A stretch of 16,882 nt of DNA. Origin: Pseudomonadota bacterium. GTDB taxonomy: Bacteria > Bdellovibrionota_B > Oligoflexia > Oligoflexales > JAPPIL01. Where the stretch lies: assembly GCA_028877195.1 (NCBI GenBank), contig JAPPIL010000146.1, positions 1 to 16,882 on the forward strand, written 5' to 3'. The notes under the pieces were generated by a model, which worked only from the letters and a program-made list of their open reading frames with translations, had not been told where the DNA came from and made no database searches. Of this stretch, positions 7,755-12,841 are shown piece by piece. Made by a program: the position numbers and the translations under genes. Position 1 is the stretch's first letter; every line of letters begins with the position of its first letter.

Positions 7755-8297
7755 CTACTTCTTACCACTAGATTTACCGACTTTAGTCGCAATAACCTCG
7801 TCCTTATACCGCACTCCCTTACCATGATAAGGTTCAGGTTTACGAAATGAACGGATAATCGCCGCTACCTGCCCAACGTGCTCCTTATTAGCACCAGACA
7901 CAATGATATTATTCTGCTTGCCCGTCTGAATACCAACACCCTCAATCGGTGTATACTCCACAGGGTCGCTGAAACCAAAATTCAAATGAAACACCATACC
8001 CTTCATCGTCCCACCATAACCAACCCCAACCATCACCAGCTCTTTGCTAAAACCAGCCGTAACACCAACAACCATATTGTTGATCAATGTCCGCATCAAA
8101 CCATGATAACGCTTATGCTCCTTACGCTTCTCCCGCAACTGCACAACTATCTCATCACCCTTATGCTCAACATCTACCGCGGGGTGCACTTCCCGCTGCA
8201 ACTTGCCGTTCTTGCCACTAACCTCAATCATCCCCGCAGCAATACTTACCTTCACCCCCGCAGGCACTGACACAGGCATCTCACCAACCCTAGACAT
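7755..8297 (-). CDS. rplF: 50S ribosomal protein L6
   Basis: L6, 180 residues, two tandem alpha/beta domains near the factor-binding site of the 50S. It starts MSRVGEMPVSVPAGVKVSI, has GLMRTLINNMVVGVTAGFSK in the first half and the KEHVGQVAAIIRSFRKPEPY, HGKGVRY signature near the end. The ATG has only a weak GAG ten bases upstream. Immediately before it lies a 41-bp tandem repeat whose units each contain a better SD and a start codon, so L6 translation may depend on reinitiation from those units. Confidence 0.97.
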   Translation of the reverse strand: MSRVGEMPVSVPAGVKVSIAAGMIEVSGKNGKLQREVHPAVDVEHKGDEIVVQLREKRKEHKRYHGLMRTLINNMVVGVTAGFSKELVMVGVGYGGTMKGMVFHLNFGFSDPVEYTPIEGVGIQTGKQNNIIVSGANKEHVGQVAAIIRSFRKPEPYHGKGVRYKDEVIATKVGKSSGKK

Positions 8298-8301
8298 TTA
8301 G

Positions 8302-8451
8302 TTATATCTCACACAACTTGATAATCATGAACGCCTCTATTTATCCTTCTCACACAACTTGATAATCATAAACGCCTCTATTTATCCTTCTCAAACAAAT
8401 TGATAATCATAAACGCCTCTATTTATCCTTCTCAAACAAATTGATAATCAC
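8302..8451 (-). repeat. 41-bp tandem repeat upstream of rplF, minicistron-like
   Basis: The 10-mer ttgataatca recurs on the plus strand at 8318, 8359, 8400 and 8441, an exact 41-bp period with about four units. On the transcribed strand each unit reads AGAGG, five bases, a start codon, then ATT ATC AA(T/G) and stop. The four micro-ORFs are 8419-8451 (GTG), 8378-8410, 8337-8369 and 8302-8328. The first three encode ten residues (MIINLFEKDK or MIIKLCEKDK) and end TAG inside the next TAGAGG. The last ends TAA four bases before the rplF ATG. A degenerate fifth copy lies near 8597-8620, beyond an R2 repeat. The period is not a multiple of three, so successive units use different frames. The repeat is certain; translation is inference. 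Confidence 0.85.
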
Positions 8452-8459
8452 GAACACCT

Positions 8460-8564
8460 CTATTCACCACTACTATGCGTGTAAACATGACCACACAGAA
8501 AGACTGTTTGTTGCAGTGGGAAGCATCCCCCTGCACCCCCTCCTAGACCACTTGCTAAATGCAC
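8460..8564 (-). CDS. Candidate small ORF in R2 copy 1
   Basis: A possible 34-residue peptide beginning (V/M)HLASGLGGGAGG and continuing CFPLQQTVFLCG. GTG start with AGGG about five bases upstream. The stop TAG overlaps the TAGAGG of the first 41-bp repeat unit. The frame is the same as in the other R2 copies. No homologue is known to me, and it could be a chance frame in a non-coding repeat. Confidence 0.2.
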   Translation of the reverse strand: MHLASGLGGGAGGCFPLQQTVFLCGHVYTHSSGE

Positions 8565-8575
8565 GCAAACCCTGT
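8470..8575 (+). repeat. R2 repeat copy 1
   Basis: One copy of the dispersed R2 family, sharing gactgtttgttgcagtggga (8502-8521), the CCCCCTGCACCCCCTCCTA stretch and a ctaaa-(c/t)-g-ca right part with the copies at 9121 and 9255. A 24-base hairpin (8512-8535: TGCAGTGGGA, four-base loop, TCCCCCTGCA) has one mismatch. The copy interrupts the 41-bp repeat series, separating its fifth, degenerate unit. Together these two repeats account for the 340-bp rpsH-rplF spacer. Confidence 0.8.
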
Positions 8576-8637
8576 TTTCAACAATTCAGTAGGCACGAAC
8601 GCCTCTATCCTTACTCAACTCAAGCATCACAAACATG

Positions 8638-9036
8638 TCAATACACCGAACATAACAGCTCACCACCAATACCTTTGGCACGCGACGCATTGCCCGACAT
8701 AATCCCCATAGAAGTAGATAATATCACCACCCCAAAACCATTCTTGAATGAAGGTATATCCCGACACGCCACATAACTACGACAACCAGGCTTGCTAATC
8801 CGCTTAATCTCCCGAATCACACCCTGCAAAGCATTGCGATACTTCAACACAACCCGCAAAATACCCTGCTTGTTATCACGAATACACTTGTAGCTACTGA
8901 TAAACCCTTCCTGTTTCAAGATGTGAGCGATCGCAATCTTGGTCTTCGACGCAGGCACAGCAACCATCTCATGACCAGCATGCTGCCCATTCCTAATACG
9001 AGTTAACATGTCCGCAATCGGATCAGTGTGCACCAT
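8638..9036 (-). CDS. rpsH: 30S ribosomal protein S8
   Basis: S8, a 16S rRNA binder that in E. coli also represses the spc operon, 132 residues from the ATG at 9036. The signature TDPIADMLTRIRNGQHAGHE is at the N-terminus; the C-terminal RNA-binding part has SYVACRDIPSFKNGFGVVIL and STSMGIMSGNASRAKGIGGE. AGGAG lies immediately upstream; GTG at 9033 (MHTDPIAD) would have the better six-base spacing and TTG at 9039 the worst. A 58-codon R2-derived ORF upstream ends 14 bp inside this start. Confidence 0.96.
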   Translation of the reverse strand: MVHTDPIADMLTRIRNGQHAGHEMVAVPASKTKIAIAHILKQEGFISSYKCIRDNKQGILRVVLKYRNALQGVIREIKRISKPGCRSYVACRDIPSFKNGFGVVILSTSMGIMSGNASRAKGIGGELLCSVY

Positions 9037-9199
9037 CAACTCCTGTTTTAAAAATAGTTTGAACAGTTATGCCGCCAGTAAGAACGTAACTACCAGCCAA
9101 CACATAACTACGTTGATAGACATAACTACACAGAAGGACTGTTTGTTGCAGTGGGAAGTATCCCCCTGCACCCCCTCCTAAACCGCTCGCTAAACACAT
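9023..9199 (-). CDS. Candidate small ORF in R2 copy 2, overlaps rpsH start
   Basis: A 58-codon ORF starting MCLASGLGGGAGGYFPLQQ, then VLLCSYVYQRSYVLAG. The ATG has AAGGAG six bases upstream, a better initiation signal than several of the ribosomal genes here. The stop TGA lies 14 bp inside rpsH, so the two could be translationally coupled. The frame matches copies 1, 3 and 4 of R2. There is no recognised domain; the C-terminal third is mildly hydrophobic. Translation is unproven. Confidence 0.3.
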   Translation of the reverse strand: MCLASGLGGGAGGYFPLQQTVLLCSYVYQRSYVLAGSYVLTGGITVQTIFKTGVDGAH

Positions 9200-9404
9200 G
9201 CTTGACTCCTTTGAACAGTCATACTACCAGCCAGCACATAACTACGTTGATAGACATAACTACACAAAAGGACTGTTTGTTGCAGTGGGAAGTATCCCCC
9301 TGCACCCCCTCCTAAACCGCTCGCTAAACACATGCTTGACTCCTTTGAACAGTTATGCCGCCATGAACAGTCATATCTCCAGCTAGCACGTAACTACGTT
9401 GACA
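9055..9404 (+). repeat. R2 copies 2 and 3, 134-bp tandem array
   Basis: Two near-identical R2 copies in direct repeat with a 134-bp period: ggactgttt at 9136 and 9270, and gaacagt at 9213 and 9347. Partial units at both ends share ccagc-(c/t)-a-(g/a)-cac and taactacgttga. Each full copy carries the hairpin TGCAGTGGGA-loop-TCCCCCTGCA (9147-9170 and 9281-9304). The array fills nearly all of the 377-bp rpsN-rpsH spacer, which holds no recognisable standard gene. Confidence 0.85.
9190..9333 (-). CDS. Candidate small ORF in R2 copy 3
   Basis: A 47-codon ORF with the same N-terminus as the copy-2 ORF (MCLASGLGGGAGGYFPLQQ) and ending QRSQACV. AAGGAG lies six bases before the ATG. It overlaps the next ORF (9023-9199) by 10 bp and is overlapped by 10 bp by the ORF at 9324-9410. 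It may be a translated spacer peptide rather than a functional protein. Confidence 0.3.
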   Translation of the reverse strand: MCLASGLGGGAGGYFPLQQTVLLCSYVYQRSYVLAGSMTVQRSQACV

Positions 9405-9410
9405 AATCAT
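9324..9410 (-). CDS. Candidate 28-codon ORF after rpsN
   Basis: Starts at ATG three bases after the rpsN TGA, with GGTGAG (spanning that stop) just upstream. It encodes MICQRSYVLAGDM then a tail QRSQACV shared with the copy-3 ORF, because it lies in a partial R2 unit. The stop TAG overlaps the start region of the next ORF by 10 bp. With the two following ORFs it bridges rpsN to rpsH without an untranslated gap. Confidence 0.2.
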   Translation of the reverse strand: MICQRSYVLAGDMTVHGGITVQRSQACV

Positions 9411-9413
9411 CGC

Positions 9414-9599
9414 TCACCACGAAGCTTTCGTTACCCCAGGCAACAAACCGTTCAAAGCCATGTCCCGAAAACATATCCGACAAATCCCAAATTTACGATA
9501 CACCGCATGCGGTCGCCCACAGCGATTACAGCGCGTATACGCACGTGTAGAAAATTTCGGTTTTCTTTTTGCTTTTGCTATCAACGATTTCTTTGCCAA
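9414..9599 (-). CDS. rpsN: 30S ribosomal protein S14, zinc-binding short type
   Basis: S14 of the 30S head in its short form, 61 residues. The zinc cysteines are C24, C27, C40 and C43 (CNRCGRP and CRICFRD), and the C-terminus LLPGVTKASW is typical. TTG start with GGGAG six bases upstream; a nearby ATG (9603) is out of frame. The short zinc form is common in Gram-positives, Thermus and many deltaproteobacteria, whereas enteric bacteria have the ~101-residue form. Confidence 0.97.
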   Translation of the reverse strand: MAKKSLIAKAKRKPKFSTRAYTRCNRCGRPHAVYRKFGICRICFRDMALNGLLPGVTKASW

Positions 9600-9619
9600 T
9601 CATAACTCCCGTATTAGAC

Positions 9620-10330
9620 CTATGCCGATGTCCGCTTAAAAGGAAAGTTAAACCTCTTGAGCAACGATCTCGCTGCTACATCGTCCTTTGCAGTCGTAAC
9701 AATTGTTACCGACAAACCACTTATCTTATCCACCTTATCGTAATCTATCTCTGGGAAGATTATCTGCTCCGTAATACCAAGCGAATAGTTACCACGACCA
9801 TCAAAGGACTTAATTGAATAGCCCCGAAAATCCCTAATACGAGGCACCGCGATATTGATCAACCGATACAAAAACTCATACATCTGCGCACGCCGCAACG
9901 TAACCGCACAACCGATCGGCATCTTTTCACGAATCTTAAAACCAGCAATGCTCTTCTTGGCGCGCCGCACCGCCGCCTTCTGACCAGTGATACAAGCAAG
10001 TTCCCGCCGCGAAGTGTCAAGCAACTTGATGTTCTGTGCCGCTTCACCCTTGCCGATATTGACCACTATCTTCTCCAATTTCGGCACTTCCATAACGTTC
10101 TTTAAATCAAGCTCCTTGCGCAACTCCTCACGAAACTCAAGATACTTCTGCTTCAACACAGGCTGCCTTGATCCACCTGCCTTCTGTGGTGCTGTCGCTT
10201 CTTGAGGTTGCTTAACTCCCGTCTTCACCGCAGTTTTCTTGGACACACTCTTCGCCGTCGACTTCTTCGCACTCGGCTTCTTGCTGTCCTTCACTGTCGG
10301 TTTCTTGGTCTGCTTGTCTTTCGTTACCAC
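9620..10330 (-). CDS. rplE: 50S ribosomal protein L5 with N-terminal extension
   Basis: L5, the 5S rRNA-binding protein contacting P-site tRNA. The core begins near residue 58 (LKQKYLEFREELRKELDLKN), followed by VMEVPKLEKIVVNIGKGEAA and ends VTIVTTAKDDVAARSLLKRF, NFPFKRTSA. The first ~56 residues are a Lys/Ala/Thr/Pro-rich extension not normally present, giving 236 residues against about 180. GTG start at 10330, one base after the rplN TAG, with AGAGG nine bases upstream. An internal GTG at codon 57 has AAGG six bases upstream and would yield a normal-length L5. The extension sits exactly where rplX (L24) is expected. Confidence 0.93.
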   Translation of the reverse strand: MVTKDKQTKKPTVKDSKKPSAKKSTAKSVSKKTAVKTGVKQPQEATAPQKAGGSRQPVLKQKYLEFREELRKELDLKNVMEVPKLEKIVVNIGKGEAAQNIKLLDTSRRELACITGQKAAVRRAKKSIAGFKIREKMPIGCAVTLRRAQMYEFLYRLINIAVPRIRDFRGYSIKSFDGRGNYSLGITEQIIFPEIDYDKVDKISGLSVTIVTTAKDDVAARSLLKRFNFPFKRTSA

Positions 10331-10331
10331 C

Positions 10332-10700
10332 CTACACTACCTCTGGCGCTAATGACGCAATCTTGATGAAACCCTTGTTGCGTATCTCCCTCGCCACCGG
10401 CCCAAAAATACGCGTCCCCAACGGCTCGTTTTCCTTGTTGATCAAGACACAAGCGTTCTCATCAAACCTAATCGTTGACCCATCTTTACGACTAATACCC
10501 TTCTTGGTGCGAACAACCACCGCTCGATGCACGCCGCCTTTCTTAAGACTACTGCTGGAAATAACCTCTTTAACCGAAACGATTATCACATCACCAACCC
10601 CAGCATAACGCTTACCTGATCCACCCAAGACCTTAAAACACTTCAAGCGTTTCGCCCCAGAGTTATCGCCGCTCTGAAGGACAGTCTCCATCTGAATCAC
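10332..10700 (-). CDS. rplN: 50S ribosomal protein L14
   Basis: L14 at the subunit interface, 122 residues. It opens MIQMETVLQSGDNSGAKRL and has KRYAGVGDVIIVSVKEV, RAVVVRTKKG and VLINKENEPLGTRIFGPVAR, all classic. GTG start overlapping the rpsQ TGA (GTGA). Directly followed by rplE rather than rplX. Confidence 0.97.
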   Translation of the reverse strand: MIQMETVLQSGDNSGAKRLKCFKVLGGSGKRYAGVGDVIIVSVKEVISSSSLKKGGVHRAVVVRTKKGISRKDGSTIRFDENACVLINKENEPLGTRIFGPVAREIRNKGFIKIASLAPEVV

Positions 10701-11029
10701 TGCTTATCTCCTGCTGGCACAGCCGTCGCCGCACTACTGGCACTGTGTAAAACTCGCATCAACTCAAAACTCTTGCGCTTGCTGCGCGGTCGACAAGGCT
10801 GAATCATCACCTCATCACCAACCCGCGAAACATTGCCCTCATCATGATAAATAATCTTGCTCGTGCGCCGCAGATACTTGCGATAAGTCGGATGCTTCAC
10901 CCGTCTCGCAATTCGCAACGTGCGCGACTTGTCCATCGCATCACTAACCACCACACCACGCAATGACTTAATCACCCTACGCGACCGATTATCCCCACCA
11001 ACCGTCGCTTCAGCTACTGCTTCACTCAT
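10697..11029 (-). CDS. rpsQ: 30S ribosomal protein S17
   Basis: S17, an OB-fold 16S rRNA binder. The core is RSLRGVVVSDAMDKSRTLRI-like (here SLRGVVVSDAMDKSRTLRIA), then KHPTYRKYLRRTSKIIYHDE and VGDEVMIQPCRPRSKRKSFE. I use the ATG at 11029 (110 residues), which has GGAG five bases upstream and starts 13 bp after the rpmC stop; a GTG at 11059 would overlap rpmC. It is longer than the ~85-residue norm because of a 20-residue N-terminal leader (MSEAVAEATVGGDN) and an Ala/Ser-rich tail. Confidence 0.95.
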   Translation of the reverse strand: MSEAVAEATVGGDNRSRRVIKSLRGVVVSDAMDKSRTLRIARRVKHPTYRKYLRRTSKIIYHDEGNVSRVGDEVMIQPCRPRSKRKSFELMRVLHSASSAATAVPAGDKQ

Positions 11030-11042
11030 TCTCGCTCCAAAC

Positions 11043-11255
11043 TCAAGATGCTCGCTCACTAGCGACCGTCAACACCCTTGCTAAAAAACGACGAAGCTTC
11101 CTACCCCCACTGACATCACCGCCACGCTTAAGAGCAACGTCCATCCTCGTCGTCGCTATCTCTCGACGCAACCTTATGCGAGTATCACGCAAATCACCAT
11201 CCGACATCTTCCTAATCTCACTCGCAGACAATTTCAATAACTCACCAATCTCCAC
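11043..11255 (-). CDS. rpmC: 50S ribosomal protein L29
   Basis: L29 at the polypeptide exit tunnel, which in other bacteria helps form the docking site for trigger factor and SRP. The 70 residues form two predicted helices, LLKLSASEIRKMSDGDL and KLRRFLARVLTVASERAS. The usual LFxLRFQ segment is degenerate (IATTRMDVAL). Identification rests on length, helix pattern, the ARVLTV motif and position between rplP and rpsQ. GTG start. Confidence 0.9.
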   Translation of the reverse strand: MEIGELLKLSASEIRKMSDGDLRDTRIRLRREIATTRMDVALKRGGDVSGGRKLRRFLARVLTVASERAS

Positions 11256-11260
11256 GATGC

Positions 11261-11701
11261 CTATTCCCCTGTCTTACGCATTTCCCATTCATCATCATTA
11301 GACATCAGCAATTTGGTCTTAAACGGCAACTTGGACGCTGCCAACTGTAATGCCTGCGCTGCGATCTCTGGGTTAACATCACCCATCTCATACAAAATAC
11401 GACCAGGTGCAATCGGCGCAACATAGTGGTCAACCGCACCCTTGCCTTTACCCATACGCACTTCAGCGGGTTTTTTCGTTACTGGCTTGTGTGGGAAAAC
11501 TTTTATCCAAACCCTACCACCACGCTTGATATGTCTGGTCATCGCAATCCTTGCTGCCTCTATTTGACGAGCAGTGATATACCCCATCTCCGTTGCCATC
11601 AAACCATAATCACCAAACGCCAGCGTCGTGCCACGCTTGCTATTACCCTTTATTCGCACTTTCTGGGTCTTGCGAAACTTAAGTTTTTTGGGAGCTAACA
11701 C
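11261..11701 (-). CDS. rplP: 50S ribosomal protein L16
   Basis: L16, needed for A-site tRNA placement, 146 residues. It opens MLAPKKLKFRKTQKVRIKGN and has FGDYGLMATEMGYITARQIE, ARIAMTRHIKRGGRVWIKVF, PHKPVTKKPAEVRMGKGKGA. GTG start with AAGGTGG five bases upstream. An R2-derived ORF through the upstream spacer ends 7 bp inside this gene. Confidence 0.97.
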   Translation of the reverse strand: MLAPKKLKFRKTQKVRIKGNSKRGTTLAFGDYGLMATEMGYITARQIEAARIAMTRHIKRGGRVWIKVFPHKPVTKKPAEVRMGKGKGAVDHYVAPIAPGRILYEMGDVNPEIAAQALQLAASKLPFKTKLLMSNDDEWEMRKTGE

Positions 11702-11898
11702 CTAAACCACCTTAACCAAGCCTTGTTGAATAACCATACCACCAGCCAGCGTGTGCATACCTCTAGCCAGCGCGTAGCTACGTTGGCAAAAGGACTGCAC
11801 AGAAAGACTGCCTGTTTCAGGGGGTTATATACCCGCATGTGCCCTTTGGCACATTCAATCCCCCTTGCACCCCCTCCTAGACCGCTTGCGAAACACAT
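11695..11898 (-). CDS. Candidate small ORF in R2 copy 4, overlaps rplP start
   Basis: A 67-codon ORF beginning MCFASGLGGGARG and containing YNPLKQAVFLCS, which aligns with MCLASGLGGGAGG and FPLQQTVLLCS of the other R2 ORFs. The C-terminal half is Trp-rich (TRWLEVCTRWLVVWLF). AAGG lies five bases before the ATG. The frame is open from 11934 right to the rplP start, covering the spacer. It may be coincidental, but the shared frame in divergent copies is notable. Confidence 0.3.
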   Translation of the reverse strand: MCFASGLGGGARGIECAKGHMRVYNPLKQAVFLCSPFANVATRWLEVCTRWLVVWLFNKAWLRWFRC

Positions 11899-11934
11899 GC
11901 GCACCTTATTCAAACAATTGTGCAACAAAGCCAC
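11718..11934 (+). repeat. R2 repeat copy 4, MITE-like ends
   Basis: A divergent R2 copy of about 217 bp in the rpsC-rplP spacer. It keeps accagccagcg, tagctacgttgg and CCCCCTTGCACCCCCTCCTAG followed by cgcttgcgaaacacatgc. Its middle is expanded and includes a perfect hairpin (11837-11854: ATGTGCC-CTTT-GGCACAT). The outer ends are imperfect inverted repeats: gccttgttgaataa on the left, and ggctttgttgcacaa on the minus strand at the right. They are flanked by similar 9-mers, cttaaccaa and cttaactaa. This would fit an old miniature transposable element. Confidence 0.65.
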
Positions 11935-11967
11935 TTAACTAACTTCAAGCTACCAACAGTCCAACCA

Positions 11968-12603
11968 CTACTTAAGGATCTCGTCGCTGAATATCCAAAC
12001 CTTGATGCCAATTATCCCATAAGTAGTGAGAGCTTCCGCCGTGCCATAATCAATATCCGCCCGAATCGTATGTAAAGGCACTCGCCCTTCCTTATACTTC
12101 TCCTTGCGCGACATCTCTGCCCCACCTAAACGCCCGCTACAGACGATCTTCACTCCCTTTGCGCCCGACTTTATACAGCCCGATAACGCCTTCTTCATCG
12201 CTCGCCGAAACGATACCCTCTGCACCAACTGCTGACGAATGTTTTCAGCCACAAGCCGCGCCGATAAGTTCGGCTTCTTAACTTCAAAGATGTTGAGTAT
12301 CGGGTCGCCCGACTTGACCTTGCATATCTTGGCTAAATCCTTTTTTAAACTCTCCGCACCGACACCCTTCTTGCCGATGATAACCCCAGGCCGACTACTG
12401 TAAATGTTGATCTTTAAATTGCGCGAAGCACGCTCAATATCCACCCGATCAATGCCAGTCGCACGGAATTTTTTCTCAATATAACTGCGCAACCGCATGT
12501 CCTCAAGCAACAGTTCCGCATAATTGTTGTTGGCATACCAACGCGACGACCAAGTGCGGTTGATACCCAAACGAAAACCGATGGGATTTACTTTTTGCCC
12601 CAT
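11968..12603 (-). CDS. rpsC: 30S ribosomal protein S3
   Basis: S3 at the mRNA entry channel, 211 residues. It starts MGQKVNPIGFRLGINRTWSS and has a KH domain with RPGVIIGKKGVGAESLKKDL (GXXG loop). The C-terminal domain includes RRAMKKALSGCIKSGAKGVK and the end ADIDYGTAEALTTYGIIGIK, VWIFSDEILK. ATG start with GAGGTG five bases upstream. That initiation region is duplicated about 176 bp upstream in the operon (12771-12833). A 58-codon spacer ORF ends in TAATG on this start. Confidence 0.97.
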   Translation of the reverse strand: MGQKVNPIGFRLGINRTWSSRWYANNNYAELLLEDMRLRSYIEKKFRATGIDRVDIERASRNLKINIYSSRPGVIIGKKGVGAESLKKDLAKICKVKSGDPILNIFEVKKPNLSARLVAENIRQQLVQRVSFRRAMKKALSGCIKSGAKGVKIVCSGRLGGAEMSRKEKYKEGRVPLHTIRADIDYGTAEALTTYGIIGIKVWIFSDEILK

Positions 12604-12656
12604 TAAAGCACCTCACCAACGCAAGATAAACTGGAAGATACGACTATGGTGCATGA
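12595..12656 (+). repeat. Direct repeat copy A at rpsC start
   Basis: About 61 bp containing the first codons, start and SD of rpsC plus leader (ttgccccattaaagcacctc on the plus strand). It is nearly identical to 12771-12833. Differences are a few substitutions and a small atg expansion. Confidence 0.85.
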
Positions 12657-12779
12657 CTGTTGGTATTCAGGGGGATTACTAACCTGTGGGTGCTCTCCGA
12701 GACATATACTCCCCCTGAAACCCCCTACTTGACTGCTTGCTACGGCAAAAACGCTATTTGATAAACCCCGTTGCCCCAT
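12603..12779 (-). CDS. Candidate small ORF between rplV and rpsC
   Basis: A 58-codon ORF that starts with the duplicated rpsC initiation site (GAGGTG, five bases, ATG GGG CAA) and ends in a TAATG overlap with the real rpsC ATG. It begins MGQRGLSNSVFAVASSQVGG; the VASSQVGG part aligns loosely with LASGLGGG of other R2 ORFs. It looks like rpsC initiation signals captured in front of an R2 copy. Functional product uncertain. Confidence 0.25.
   Translation of the reverse strand: MGQRGLSNSVFAVASSQVGGFRGSICLGEHPQVSNPPEYQQSCTIVVSSSLSCVGEVL
12657..12770 (+). repeat. R2 repeat copy 5, degenerate
   Basis: The most divergent R2 copy, lying between the two 61-63-bp direct repeats. It keeps CCCCCTGAAACCCCCT and tgcttgcta in the R2 order. 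It contains a perfect 10-bp inverted repeat: ttcaggggga (12666-12675) and tccccctgaa (12710-12719). No standard gene lies in this 238-bp spacer. Confidence 0.6.
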
Positions 12780-12833
12780 TAAAGCACCTCGCTAACGCAA
12801 GATAAACTGGAATACACGACTATGATGATGCAT
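12771..12833 (+). repeat. Direct repeat copy B of rpsC initiation region
   Basis: Second copy of the repeat at 12595-12656. It carries an ATG (12779-12777 on the minus strand) with the same SD as rpsC. A 13-codon ORF (12791-12832) also bridges from the end of rplV towards it. Confidence 0.85.
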
Positions 12834-12841
12834 GCCATTCA

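Noticed and set aside
8302..8451. The 41-bp periodic repeats look superficially like a CRISPR array
   Set aside because: The whole period is repeated with no unique spacers, only about four units, and no cas genes nearby. It is a tandem repeat.
8594..8637. TTGACA just after the rpsH stop as an internal promoter for rplF
   Set aside because: At 17 bp the only candidate -10 is TTGAGT, which is poor; no convincing promoter.
9198..9550. Plus-strand open frames across the R2 array and rpsN
   Set aside because: They are on the non-transcribed strand, repeat each other only because of the tandem DNA repeat, and have no clear start signals.
10160..10330. L24 hidden as a fusion at the N-terminus of L5
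   Set aside because: The extension is low-complexity and lacks the KOW motif (G-D-x-V-x-V-x-x-G-x-x-K-G), so it is not a fused L24.
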